The notes below the pieces were generated by a model that worked only from the letters and a program-made list of their open reading frames with translations, had not been told where the DNA came from and searched no databases. Below are positions 44,052-55,516 of a stretch of 64,000 nucleotides of DNA, one piece after another (the stretch's first letter is position 1; each line of letters begins with the position of its first letter). This DNA is from Aricia agestis (lineage: Eukaryota; Arthropoda; Insecta; Lepidoptera; Lycaenidae), in NCBI RefSeq assembly GCF_905147365.1, contig NC_056410.1, positions 8,953,501 to 9,017,500 on the forward strand, in the 5' to 3' direction. The position numbers were made by a program, and so were the translations under genes.

Positions 44052-44394
44052 TGTGGGATATGCGTGGCCACCACAAAGGAAGATCTTCCGACCGAGCGAG
44101 GTGTTATGCTCGGTCAGGCCGGAGAGAGAAAGCCCGATGATGCCGATGCGGAGTCGCCCAGGCCGCGGTACATTGCGGCTAGTGGACGAGGTACCCGATG
44201 AGGCGATGCTGGCTGGCGCGGTGCGGAGGGGCGGGGAGTGATGATGATGAAGGAGGCGTGTTCTGTCGAGGGTCACCAATGTGGGATATGCGTGGCCACC
44301 ACAAAGGAAGATCTTCCGACCGAGCGAGGTGTTATGCTCGGTCAGGCCGGATTCCTTGACTTCGCAGCTGCTGCTCTAATAGGCTTTTATTAAA
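44052..44394 (-). mobile_element. Internally deleted LTR retrotransposon remnant
   Basis: Two ~71-bp near-identical direct repeats (44052-44123 and 44280-44351; CCACAAAGGAAGATCTTCCG) are LTR 3' ends on the minus strand. The right one ends ...ATATCCCACA and is followed by TTGGTGACCCTCGACAGAAC, a tRNA-Trp-like primer site. AATAAA lies upstream at about 44385. All gag and pol are deleted; about 155 bp of GC-rich leader remains. Related to 5673-6350. Confidence 0.65.
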
Positions 44395-44610
44395 CAAGAT
44401 ACCGCTCGCAACTCCGATAAGCCAAAATTATTTCATAGCGCGGGAACCGTATATTTTTCGGGATAAAAATTATCCTATGTTCTTTCTCAGGCCTCAAAGT
44501 ATCTCCATACCAAATTTCAGCAAAATCGGTTCAGCGGTTTGGATGAAAGAGGTAAAAGACAGAAAGACAGACAGACAGACACATTTTCGCATTTATAATA
44601 TTAGTATGGA
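44395..44610 (-). mobile_element. Short Helitron (family B), diverged
   Basis: CAAG in place of CTAG, CGCAACTCCGATAAGCC, AATCGGTTCAGCGGTTTGG, GTCT tract and TTATAATATTAGTATGGA 5' end. Confidence 0.8.
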
Positions 44611-45535
44611 AATCTAAAACGGTCTGTCTGATCATCTGAAAATACAAGGTTTCCGCGGGTTAAATACGCACGAAGTTGCGGGCTACACCTAGTATAAAAG
44701 TAAATATTGACGATTTAGAGAATTTAAGAGGGAACGCGAGTGCTGTAGAATTTAAACGAAGAAATTATTGCCATCACGGTTCACCCTGCGCCGGCACGTG
44801 TATTGTGAATAATGTGATAGAGACAGATACAGTAAATCGAGGTAACGTAGTACTCTGATTCCTACTTCAAAATAGAGCCTATCTAATTATTATTTTCATA
44901 AATATCTTCAGGAGGAGCCTATACCTCTACGTTTTTATTTTATCTTAAAGATCTTTCAAATTTGTTTTATGGTCGGTAGATTGGCGGGGTACGGGGCATT
45001 CATTTTTTTGCGATTTTTGAAAGGTCATATTTTTATTTATCATTAAATTTAGAAAAAAATTGAACGTAGAGGCATAGCTTTAATAGATTCCAATATTGTA
45101 AAAAAATCACTTGTCTAGACGCATTGTTCAGGGAGTAAATTGGGGAATAAGTTTGTATGGAAAAACAATGTTAGCCTTTCCTCTTAAGTCTTTGCATTGT
45201 AGACGAGACAAAGCGGTTCCTTTAATAATAACGAAAGTTTGTAAAGTGTAGACAACGGTACACCTGTGCTACGACGCGCCGCGGTATTTAATGAGACAAG
45301 CTCCAAATATTCTCATATTAAGAAGTATTTATTGTTACTTCAAAATTTGCAAACGAGAAATCCTTTTACAGGATTGACAAATAGAATACATTTAATTGGT
45401 TTGAAATAAGAACCCGTGGTCTACCCTAAAATGTAGGTTGTAGTCTGGTTGCATGTACCGTTCTTCGTAGACTATCTCATTTTGCGGAAAAATGAAGTAA
45501 TAGAAATCATTGATTACTTGACAAATATTCTGTAA
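44611..45535. other. No recognisable feature
   Basis: A possible Helitron end (CGAAGTTGCGGGCTACACCTAG, split across 44671-44693) but no matching start; nothing coding. Confidence 0.4.
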
Positions 45536-46163
45536 TCCTTACTAATGTTTTAAATACGAAAGTGTGTCTGTCTGTTACTTCTTCACGCTCAAACCGCTGA
45601 ACCAATTTTACTGAAATATTGTGTGTAGATACTTGAGTTCCGTGAGAAGACATAAGATAGTATGACTATATTATAGGTATACCAGAATCTGAAGGCAGGA
45701 TGGCAAATTTTCTAAAAATATCCTTGATCATTGGATAATTTTTTATATTTGCATGTTTCACACACAGAATCAGCCGCTATAAGGAAAAATAAAACCGACC
45801 AAGTGCGAGTTGGACTCGCCCATGAAGGGTTCCCCAGCAGCAATAAGGTTTATTCTTATGAAATTAAGAGGTTTTGGATTTATTTTCATATTTCAATTGA
45901 TTTATTGAAAGTTTGTCAGACAGACAGACAGACAGACGAATGACACGACGAATCTATAAGGGTTCCGTTTTTTGCCATTTGGCTATGGAACCTTAAAAAA
46001 GGATGAAAATGTTTTATTCCAATTACCCCGGTATTGCTAGAGTCAATTTCTTTTCTCACTTTTTGCATCAGATCCTGATGACCTATACTTTTCACCGCGA
46101 AAAATGTATGGTTCCCGCGCGATAAACGAATATAGGCCTAACGGAATTTCGGATGTCATCTTG
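45536..46163 (+). mobile_element. Family B Helitron split by an insertion
   Basis: Start TCCTTACTAATGTTTTAAAT, TCAAACCGCTGAACCAATTT; resumes about 46080 with AAAAATGTATGGTTCCCGCG and ends near 46163 (CTAG decayed to CTTG). About 415 bp between includes a GTTCCG-family repeat. Confidence 0.7.
45789..45999 (+). mobile_element. GTTCCG-family repeat, internally deleted
   Basis: AAACCGACCAAGTGCGAGTT at one end and AGGGTTCCGTTTTTTGCCAT at the other with a CAGACAGACAGA tract; about 450 bp of the full-length interior (compare 4175-4860) is missing. Confidence 0.75.
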
Positions 46164-46457
46164 TATAATAATATAAGGTAGTACAATGTAATATTCGACA
46201 TGGTTCAATGAAATGTGAGTTCACGGAGAGCTGCAGGTGAGTTTTTCCTCCGGAGACGTCTGACCCATTTCATTTGCGAATCGCTGTGAGACGCTACATC
46301 CATCTTTTATTGCATGCATGATGTACGAAACTGGATTCACGCTTTCATATTTTAAACCCGCTACCAGTCAAAAGGTTTACAAACGCTAAAGTTACACAAA
46401 GTCTTGTTTCTGTTTGTAAAGCCACTTTTGTAACTTATCAGACGAGGAGGTTATATA

Positions 46458-46942
46458 CTAGACGTTCCACGCAGCTTGTCCCGCGTAAATTAGATATTTC
46501 ACTGACAAATTAGTCCACAAAAAATAGTCTATAATCCTTCATGTCGTCTACGTCTTATCTGTGCCAAATAACAGAAAAATTTCTCCTGTAGTTCGTGAGA
46601 TAAGCCCTTTCAAATAATTTCCCCCATTTTTTTCACATTTTCCTCTATTTTTTTCGCTCCTATTAGTCTTAGCGTAATAAAATATAGCCTATATCCTTCC
46701 TCAATAAATAGGCTATCTAACAATGAAATAATTTTTTAAGTCGGACCAGTGGTTCCTGAGATTAGCGCGTTCAAATAATTGCCCTTTCAAATAATTTCCC
46801 CCCGTTTTTTCCACATTTTCCTCTATTTCTTCCTCAATAAATGGGCTATCTAACACTGAATCGGAGCAGTAGTTCCTGAGATTAGCGCGTTCAAACAAAC
46901 AAACAAAATATAAACTCTTCCGTTTTATAATATAAGTATAGA
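46458..46942 (-). mobile_element. Helitron family H
   Basis: CTAGACGTTCCACGCAGCTT 3' end, two partial copies of the TCCACATTTTCCTCTATTT block, and ATAATATAAGTATAGA 5' end. Confidence 0.8.
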
Positions 46943-47469
46943 TTTTATAACTATAACCTCAGTATCCACAGTGTATATCTTCCATCATTCCCGTTTTTGC
47001 AAAATAAACGGTTTTAATTGCAAATAAATAATTTAATTTTGTTACATAATATACGTGATCGTCATTGAAGACGTTATGTGAAAGAAGTACGTGAGTTAAT
47101 AAACAGTTAAATATTTGAAATAAAAGAACAGTGGATTTAATATGTACCCATATTATATTAAACAGATGATGAAGTAAATGAGGTACAAAGTTCGTTAAAA
47201 TTATAACGGAAATATAACGAGTAATTGTCCTTCTGTATAACATAATATGGACAATGACTCGTATTAAATGTTAGTTAACTAGCTCTTCCTCTCACGTCTT
47301 TAATTGAATTTAATTTTAAATTTTCTTGTTTGAATGGCGCAAATTCGACGAAAACACGATAGAAGACCGAAGAGATATTAGTATTCTGGATCCATCTGTC
47401 ACCATCGTGTGAATTGTGTCGCAAATCGAAATTCGCAAAATATTATCCAAGCCCTATGGAAAATTTCGT
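46943..47469. other. No recognisable feature
   Basis: AT-rich, nothing supported. Confidence 0.4.
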
Positions 47470-47472
47470 TTA

Positions 47473-47654
47473 GGGTTGATTCAGACCGCAACGCGACGCG
47501 TAGATGCATTTCTAAACGTGTATGGATTTGACAGATTAGCTATACGTCTCACTTGGGTTATGTGGTCGCTGCGTCTCACACATGACACAATAATTAAAAT
47601 CTGCCAATTCAGTACTTTAGAATGCATCTACGCGTCGGCAGTCTGATTTGACCC
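47473..47654. mobile_element. MITE family L with TTA duplication
   Basis: GGGTTGATTCAGACCGCAAC...GCGTAGATGCATTTCTAAA at the left and its complement at the right, TTA at 47470-47472 and 47655-47657. Confidence 0.75.
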
Positions 47655-47727
47655 TTAGAGTTTTTGAAATAAACCCTGACGCACCTGGCATACAAACATC
47701 TAGGTCACGTTTAGGGCCAACCCACAC

Positions 47728-47916
47728 GTACCACAACCACACCACGTGGCCAGGCGTATATTTCGTATTGTAACTGAATAAGGACTTTTCACATGTACCA
47801 CATTTTGCAATCGTTGTCGACCGTGTGTATGCAATCAATCGCAAAGGCAATCGCAACTCGCTCGCAACTGAAACCCTATATTGCGCGTGGCCCGACGCGC
47901 ACTTAGCCGATTTTTG
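47728..47916. repeat. Repeat fragment with GTTCCG-family end
   Basis: GGGCCAACCCACACGTACCA looks like a MITE end without partner; 47866-47916 (CCCTATATTGCGCGTGGCCC) matches the right end of 14010-14687. Confidence 0.45.
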
Positions 47917-48182
47917 TAAAGATATATATTTACAAAAGATAAGGAAGCATTTAAACAGAGTCCATATTACACAAAAAATAAGATAGTAGGTATGATACAT
48001 CCAAAGTTACGTACATCATATTGTGAATATCACACAAATCTGCAGAGTTAATGTTTTTACTTTTTACTGGTTCTATACAATTTGGTTTATTAGACCAGCT
48101 AAATAGAAATTTGGCTAGCTAACCGACCAAAATGTATAGCCCAGGTTTTCAAACAAAACCTTACGTAACCTTAACATAGTAA

Positions 48183-48275
48183 TCCACACTGATAATATTA
48201 TTACTGCGACAGTGTGTCTGTCTGTCTATCTATCTCTTCACGTCCAAACCGCTGAACCGATTTTGCTACTATGGT
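48183..48275 (+). mobile_element. Helitron family B 5' fragment
   Basis: TCCACACTGATAATATTATT, GTCTGTCTGTCTATC, CCAAACCGCTGAACCGATTT, then lost. It abuts the inverted composite Helitron within 20 bp. Confidence 0.7.
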
Positions 48276-48293
48276 ATAAGTAAATATTATACA

Positions 48294-50806
48294 CTAGCTG
48301 TTGCCCGCGACTTCGTCCGCGTGGACTTCAGTTTATAGCGCGCGATGTCAACAAAATTGGTGTCAAAAGCTTTTATAAAAAAACCCTGGTACCCCTTAAA
48401 TCAATACAGCTGTGCAGTGTGCAAACAATAAGTACTTCATTTTTGTATGTTAAACTTTATATATTATGCCAAATTTTAAAGCTTATTTAGCCCCCAATTA
48501 CACAACTTTACCCATAAACTATTTATCATTGATAGGTTTAGCCCCAATTTCACCAACGTCTGTTAGTGTTAACAGCTTGTTAAAATATCCTGTCTTCTCT
48601 TTCATTCATATGAAAAACGAAACAGCTATCGTGATACTAATTCGAGCATTAACTTTAACAGTCGTTGGTGAAATTTGGTCTTAAGGTTACGTCACTGCCT
48701 GCACAGATAAAGTACTGAGTTATTTAATACCGTAGAATAGATATAACAATCGAAAAAAATCGAGACTTAAATGTAAGATGATACCACCTCTTATAGAAAG
48801 ACTTTTGAGCAAGCGTCAGCGCGATGTAGAAGACGCACGGCGCCATCTATTATGAATTTTTTGAACAAATTTACGACCCTTACAACCCTTTTTTCCAGTA
48901 AAAAAGTAGCCTATGTCCTTTCTCAGGCTTTTGACTATCAGTATACAAAATTTCATTACAATCGGTTCGGTAGTTTTGGCGTTTGGCGTGAAAGCGAGAC
49001 TGACAGACAGACAGACAGACAGAGATACTTTCGCATTCATAATATTAGTACAGATTATGTGCATACTGCACAGCTGTTTTTGGGTATTTTGATTAATTAA
49101 GGGCCGCGCTACACCGGAATGGCAGCGGCGAGGCGAGCACTTTCAGCGCTGCATTCCGGTGTAGCGCGCTGCGCGGCCCTAAGAGGGGTACCACTTACCA
49201 GGGTTTTAAAAAGTTTTTAAATTTGACACAAATTTTGTTGACACCGCGCGCTATAAACTAAAGTCCACGCGGACGAAGTCGCGGGCAACAGCTAGTTATG
49301 AATAAAAACAATAATATATAATAAAGTAGGTATGATTAGTTCTAATAATGAAGTAAAAAATAAAGCGCCATCTGTTTTCATATATTAGAATTAAAATGTA
49401 AAAATATTTTCTGGATGGAATATAGGCCAACACAACACACTCGAACTCCTTAGAAATGCAGTAGGAGTTCTATAAGATAAGATAGATTGATTATTATTAT
49501 AGCAAGTGATAATATTATTAAACATAATATTCTAACGTATTTTTTATGACCCTTATCTCTATATTTCGCCATTCTCAACTTATCGCTTAGACTAGTAGAC
49601 TTCTCAAGCGATACTATGTACCTACTTATTACAATAATGAAGATAAAGTTTAAAACCGTATGACACTGAAAGTGCTCGCCTCGCCGCTGCCATTCCGGTG
49701 TACAGCAGCCCTTAGCGCTGCTAGTATAATAATTTTATTCTCGAGCGTGTACACTGTACAGTTGTGTCGAGTAGATTTACCGTGGATTATTTACTAATTT
49801 ATTATTTGGCAAAAAACGTCCACGGAAACAACGTCGACTACTAAAAGCGAAGGCACACGGCGCGCCGCGCCGCGTTACTTCTGAATAAAAAATAAAAAAA
49901 AAGTCAATAAATAAGCTATCATTCATTACCTACGTATTTTTTGAGTACTTACTCTAGTTACATTTTAATGAGCTAAACATTCTGAAGGGATTTTAAAACA
50001 GCAATTTGAATAAATAACATTTTGAAGAAAAAACATTTGTTTTACCCAATTAATAATAAAATATTCCAAATAAGTGTTGTAAAAAAACAATTAATAAAAA
50101 TCAAATTTTCATCGCGTAGCGAACCTGAGACTCATAATGTATGATGAATTTTCATGCTGACCTGACCATTGCGCTACCATGACTCATTAACCTTTTGTGA
50201 AATAAGCGAACTGTCTATAATAGTTTTCCTCTTTACATTAAAATATGTATTTTAGACTGCGTTGTGTTGATTGTTCGATATTGCACTAGATGTCGTTATT
50301 GCGAATGGCGCGGGGGTGAGGTACGGAAGTGGGGTGTGGAAACACTCGTTTGCCCAAGGTCATTCGCGTATTGGAGCCCCTTAAAAACTATAAACAAAAA
50401 CATAATAACTAATAAGTATGATTAGTTCTATGTTACAACGAAGTAAAAAAAAGCGCCATCTGTTGAATCGTATTAGAACTAAAATGTTCATTGCATCGCG
50501 TCGATATATTTCTGGATTTTTTATAATATTATACATAAAATATATTTAAGATTTTTGAAATATTATTTTAATACACATCCAAGACCCAGGAACATTGAAA
50601 ACTTTTTGTTCCGCCTGCGGGACTCGAACCCAGGACCCCCGGGATGAGCGCTGGCCACGCGCAATGCGAAGTAATTTTCATCGATATTTTCATGGAAATA
50701 AGATATTTTCCCACATCAAAATGTAGCCTATGTCCTTTCTCAGACTCTAGAATAACTGTGTACAAAATTTCATTGCAATCGGTTCAGTAGTTTTGGCGTG
50801 AAAGCG

Positions 50807-50857
<51 letters not shown>

Positions 50858-50888
50858 GATACTTTCGCATTTATAATATTAGTATAGA
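48294..50888 (-). mobile_element. Composite Helitron-like element, inverted copy 2
   Basis: Minus-strand A|TCTATACTAATATTATAAAT start at 50888 and CTAG|T end at 48294. It carries the same SINE A fragment (50528-50672), inverted arm with 80-bp MITE (49101-49179) and second MITE (about 48534-48688) as 367-2133. The one large difference is an 841-bp insertion at 49542-50382. Without it the lengths are 1754 and 1767 bp. Confidence 0.85.
49542..50382. mobile_element. Insertion in Helitron copy 2
   Basis: Copies at 367 and 39715 read AGTTTTTAATACGTTAGAAT straight through; here the sequence is split. The insert has a partial copy of the 80-bp MITE (49664-49716), a CG-rich patch GGCGCGCCGCGCC at 49860, and no clear inverted ends. 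Class unknown. Confidence 0.6.
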
Positions 50889-51330
50889 TTGAGCCCCGGG
50901 AAAAAAAACCTGCGCGATATACGTATTTTAGCGTAACATCTGGCTGTGTTCTGTCCCTTGTATGTTTAATAAAGTTGTTTTTATTTAAATATTTATTTAT
51001 TTATTTAACAGAGTTGTAGGCGTCATTTATTATAACATTAATAATTATATAACTGCCAAATATAAATTATTAGAGCTTGCATCAATCCAAAAAAGTTAGC
51101 TCATAAAATTAAATGGATTTGCTGACTTGACGTAAAGCTATGTTTTAACAGTTAATCTGAATGGCATTTAATTAATTATTATAATTGGACTAGTAAATTA
51201 GTAGGATGGCAATCGTAAACGACTTCAAATGGCTGGCGAGACCGCCAAAAATATTACCTGCGTGCAAAGGAGCATTTCCATGAAAATGTCTACTAACTAC
51301 AGGTTATAGATATAGATAACTTCTTTCGAG
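50889..51330. other. No recognisable feature
   Basis: AT-rich, nothing supported. Confidence 0.4.
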
Positions 51331-51729
51331 GCCAAGTGCGAGTCGGACTCCGTAGGGTTCCGTAACAATTATAGAGCAAAATTAGGCCAAAAATTGTGTT
51401 TTTGTATGTTAATATTATTATTATTAAATATTACATTTAAAGTACACATATAACTAAGTACTTTGAGTAAAATTCAAGTACCTACCTGTTGCCATTATTG
51501 ATATAGAGCAAAAAAGGCCAAAAAAATCATGTTTGTTGTATGGGAGCCCCCCTTAAATATTTATTTTATTTTATGTATTTGTTGTTATAGCGGCAATAGA
51601 TATTATACATAATCTGTGAAAATTTCAATTCTCTAGCTATTATCATTCTTGAGTTAGAAACTGGAGACAGACGGGCAGACGGACCCGGATAGGGTCCCGT
51701 TTTTACCCTTTGGGTACGAAACCCTAAAA
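51331..51729 (+). mobile_element. GTTCCG-family repeat
   Basis: AGGCCAAGTGCGAGTCGGAC, AGGGTTCCGTAACAATTATA; ends CCGTTTTTACCCTTTGGGTA and CGAAACCCTAAAAA. Confidence 0.75.
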
Positions 51730-51737
51730 ATGGATTT

Positions 51738-51865
51738 TCAATTGTGTCAGTAACGCTAAAACTCGAAAACGGATGAACGGATTGGGCTAATTTTAGCCTT
51801 AAAATATTCTTAGAAGTCCAGGGAAGGTTTTAATGTGACACGAAGTTCACTGGGAGCGGACAGCC
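51738..51865 (+). mobile_element. Helitron 3' fragment (57192 family)
   Basis: AACGCTAAAACTCGAAAACG, ATTGGGCTAATTTTAGCCTT and ATGTGACACGAAGTTCACTG match; the terminal CTAG is lost. Confidence 0.65.
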
Positions 51866-52584
51866 ATTCCTATAATAATTATTATTATCTTATATCCTTT
51901 TAATATTTATCTGTTGTTAATTAACAATCTTAATGAAGATGATATTTTTGTCTCGGTAAAAGTCTGATAATAAAACTGTACGGTCTTCGAGAAACTAGCA
52001 CCTTCACCAACTTTATGTCATAGTAATAAAATTGAAGTGGTAAAACGAATATAAAGTTGCCGGCCGTACCAGAAGGAAATTCATTTTCTCTAACGTTTTG
52101 AAAAAATACAACTCACAAAATAGGTGTTTTTTTGTAAGTATTGTAAAACTGGACTAGATTAATTTAAAATGAGTTGGCATTTTAATTGTAGATATCAATG
52201 TGGCATTGTAATTGTCGTAGATATCAATGTAGGTAATGGTAATTTACGTATATTGTAATTTGTAACCTACGCTTTGTAACCCATAATTTTTACGAACATA
52301 AAACGTCATCCACATTACAGGGGTCGTTTTCATAATATAATTATAACTACAACAATCAGAGCTTATTAGCATTCAGCACATTATAAACAAGCAATTAACA
52401 CTGAAAACGATATTATAATTGGATTAGCCTTTGGCATAGATCTGGTATTTCCATATTATTATAGTATTATATAAGTACATTTAATATAAGAATATTTTAA
52501 AAATTCAAGGGACATGGTCAATGGTCATGTATTGATTCTTTTCTTATTAAAAGTATGTAAATAACATGATATCTTAACTTTTAA
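51866..52584. other. No recognisable feature
   Basis: AT-rich; local repeats of GTAGATATCAATGT at 52190-52235; nothing coding. Confidence 0.4.
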
Positions 52585-52789
52585 GGTACAACTTGGAACC
52601 GAGCGACACGTCGCAACTGCAGACGACGTGTCGTCGCGACACTACTAGTTTCTATGTATGTATTTCTATGAAATACCATGCGCAGCTAGCGACACGAACT
52701 TCATAGAAATACATAGAAATTAGAAACAGTAGTGTCGCGACGACACGTCGTCTGCTGCAACTTCATGCAGCCGGCTTCCAACTTGTACC
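52585..52789. mobile_element. Palindromic MITE P
   Basis: GGTACAACTTGGAACCGAGC (left) and GGCTTCCAACTTGTACC (right). Inner arms ACGACGTGTCGTCGCGACAC and complement, TAGTTTCTATG...CATAGAAATTAG. TAA/TAG flank it. CpG-rich arms. Confidence 0.75.
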
Positions 52790-52791
52790 TA

Positions 52792-52995
52792 GGGTGAAGC
52801 CAAACGAGCGTTTGTGAGTAATTGTGAGTCGCAGAATTTCGGTCGCGTAAATATCTTTTCACACAAAACCTGACCCACAAAATTACACTCGTGTGAATCA
52901 AACAGAACTTTGTATGAAACTGAATGCAGCAGAATTTCTGCCAGCCGAAATTCTGCGACTCACAACTCACAAATTACGCTCTTTTGGCTTTACCC
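52792..52995. mobile_element. MITE Q, abutting P
   Basis: GGGTGAAGCCAAACGAGCGT at the left and complement of GGGTAAAGCCAAAAGAGCGT at the right; both arms include GTGAGTCGCAGAATTTCGG. Begins 2 bp after MITE P ends. Confidence 0.75.
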
Positions 52996-53150
52996 GTAAT
53001 CTGCGAATTTCAAAGTTGGCTCAGAAGTCAGAACCCAAGTGTAAGAGTATGTATAATTTGAATTTAGTAACGTAATTAATAGTAACATTCGATTTAGGAG
53101 ACCTTTAACGTTGAGGAAGCTTAACTTTTAGCCGTTGCCAAAAGCTATCA

Positions 53151-53358
53151 CACTTTTTTTTTACTGAAATAAGGGGGCAAACGAGCAAACGGGTCACCTG
53201 ATGGAAAGCAACTTCCATCGCCCATGGACGATCGTAGCATCAGAAGAGCTGCAAGTGCGTTGCCGGCCTTTTAAGAGGGCATAGGGTAATAGGAGATGGT
53301 AGGGAAGGGAAGGGAATAGGGGAGGGTAGGGAAGGGAATGGGGTAGGGGATTGGGCAT
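53151..53358 (-). mobile_element. Retroposon C, 5' truncated
   Basis: Poly(T) then ACTGAAATAAGGGGGCAAAC, GGAAAGCAACTTCCATCGCC, minisatellite; stops at GGGGATTGGGC. Confidence 0.8.
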
Positions 53359-53383
53359 GTGGAAAAACTTTTTGCACTATTAG

Positions 53384-53503
53384 TATTTATTTTATGAAAT
53401 AAGGGGGGCAAACGAGCAAACGAGTCACCTGATGGAAAGAAACTACTGTCGCCCATAGACACTCGCAACATCAGAAGAGCTGCAGGTGCGTTTCCGGCCT
53501 ACA
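53384..53503 (-). mobile_element. Retroposon C, short 3' fragment
   Basis: TTTATTTTATGAAATAAGGG, GCAAACGAGCAAACGAGTCA, ending GCGTTTCCGGCC. It lies 25 bp from the previous copy in the same orientation. Confidence 0.75.
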
Positions 53504-54656
53504 ACTAGTTTACAAAAATAGTTTTTTTATACAGGTTTTAATTAAGGCTTAAAAAGAAAAAGTATTTCGCTTTGCGTACAAAAGTCACATAAATAGAAAA
53601 TAACGTGTTGTATATTAATACAAATTGACCTACGACATAATGTATCTAATTAGCTTTGGAGCCTTTAGAGTTTAGAGTACCTATGAATCCCAAAGGACCC
53701 GACCGACGTCATCTAAAGAAACAAGTAATTCTGTGCCTCATTATTACTTTTTTTTTACATTAAAGACGACATGCTTATCTTCATCTAAGCATGATTTAGA
53801 CGATAATTATTATTATTATTTTGAACAGATTTGAGATTTATAGGCACTACCCTTGCTGCAGTCAAATATTTTTTGTAGACAAAATTATATTAAATGTTAA
53901 GCTCTTGCATATAGCTTCTATCGCGGGCTTTGAGCGCGGCGACTGAATCAACAAGTTCCGTAACGAAAAAACCGAAAAAACCTAATACCGTCCGTCAGCC
54001 GGACAATGAATTAATTTTTCTGACAGTACAATAGATTAATGATTATTGAAAGTTGTTTGTTGTGCTATAAACATCAGTCACAAAATGCTTAGAGCCGATA
54101 TCGGTATCGGAGGCAACTGTCCTGTTCAACCATTTGTTTGACAAATGTGTTTGGGCAGTGAATCTCAGATGATTTATTATGGGCAAGGCTACACGTGCAC
54201 AATTACATGCGCCACAAAATATGTCGGTTCTAGCGCCAAAAATGGCCATACCTATTTATTTACACTGTGGTCAAACTGTAAGTCGGTAATGGCCGAGACA
54301 TTTTGTGATTACTTAAGGAGTTACTTAGTAAAGTTCTTGACATAATATCCAATATTTTCTGTCGGAGACTTCTATAAATAGCTAAGTACTTAATATGTTA
54401 TCACGAAAATATGATTTTAAGTGCGGACGTAAGTGTCGCTTATCGGAACGAAGTTCCTTATCGCGCGTTCGGCGTAAATCTGAAGGCTAGACAGAACGAT
54501 ATTTGACCTTGATTTGACCTCAACACTTTTTATTAGTACCTGCATCTAGAGTACCCCTTTCTAGAGTCATTACTAAAAGAAATAGGGGCAGCTCAAAGCC
54601 AACTTCAAATAAAGTATGCCGGTCTTCCCCAAGTTGACCTTATATAATATCCTACT
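53504..54656. other. No recognisable feature
   Basis: 1.15 kb; small open frames at 54043-54345 on both strands show no domain. CAACTGTCC and neighbours look unique. Confidence 0.4.
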
Positions 54657-54690
54657 AGCTATTTGACCGAGCTTCGCTCGGTATTCTATA

Positions 54691-54946
54691 CAGTGTGTAA
54701 CAAAAATAAGTGATAATAATTTAGGGTGTGTACGTGTTTCTTGTAGAGAGTTCACTGTGAAAGTAGCAGCGCTGAAAGACCAATTTTTTTTTTCACTTTT
54801 GTATGGGCAAGGGCCCGAGCGTCGCGAGTTTCCCCATACAAAAGTGAAAAAAAATTTTGGTCTTTCAGCGCTGCTACTTTCACAGTGAACTCTCTACAAG
54901 GAACACGTACACACCCTAAAGTATTATCACTTATTTTTGTTACACC

Positions 54947-54949
<3 letters not shown>
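54691..54949. mobile_element. Palindromic TA-flanked MITE (family J)
   Basis: CAGTGTGTAACAAAAATAAG and complement ending TTGTTACACCCTG, TA flanks, arms over 100 bp (AGCAGCGCTGAAAGACCAA in both). Same family as 13617-13874. Confidence 0.88.

Positions 54950-54998
<49 letters not shown>
54950..54998. repeat. (TA)n microsatellite
   Basis: Uninterrupted TA dinucleotides next to the MITE. Confidence 0.95.
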
Positions 54999-54999
<1 letters not shown>

Positions 55000-55000
55000 T

Positions 55001-55402
55001 TCGTAATCGCCTAAATATTCGTCTAATAGTCCAACGTTTAGAAGCCGTATTATAATTCTAATCACCTGATTAAAGCCACAAAAGCCTATTGAAAAAGTTT
55101 TCAATGTAGTTCGAACATTCCCCAATTTCGGAGTTTATTATTATACAAACAGTTGGGTGAGGTTGTTTGAAAGTCTTAAGAAGATTCCGTAGAAATGCAA
55201 TCAATTTATATGAACTTAATTTATAATATTATAATAGTACAATATTAAGTTACCTACTATGTAATAGGTGTTTCTAACTGTTTATAAGATCCGAACAATG
55301 AGTCCTAGGTCAGTTATTATATTATTTCAACTAGGTTCCTAGGGCCAATGGAAGTCGTTTCAATATTATTTTATTAAACTTAAGTTTCATTTGAGAGGGT
55401 GT
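55001..55402. other. No recognisable feature
   Basis: AT-rich, nothing supported. Confidence 0.4.
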
Positions 55403-55516
55403 CTAAAGCAAAATTGACGATTTTATAATAACTAGAGCAAGCAGTTATTATAAAATCGCCAATTTTGCTTTAGTCGAATTTCGACCATTGGGCGATCCCA
55501 ATGGTCGAAATTCGAC
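55403..55516. repeat. Two adjacent perfect-type hairpins
   Basis: First: AGCAAAATTGACGATTTTAT and complement (55403-55472). Second: AATTTCGACCATTGGG, CGAT, CCCAATGGTCGAAATT (55473-55516). They abut without spacer. Origin unknown; possibly a small foldback element. Confidence 0.8.

Larger units (their letters stand above)
54657..55000 (-). mobile_element. Helitron C remnant interrupted by MITE J
   Basis: CTAGCTATTTGACCGAGCTT and GCTCGGTATTC are the minus-strand 3' end of family C. The MITE at 54691-54949 follows, then a (TA)n tract like the internal tract of family C. The rest of the Helitron is not recognisable. Confidence 0.6.

Noticed and set aside
44004..44279. Overlapping GC-rich frames on both strands
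   Set aside because: They fall in the leader and LTR ends of a deleted retrotransposon, where gag has been lost.
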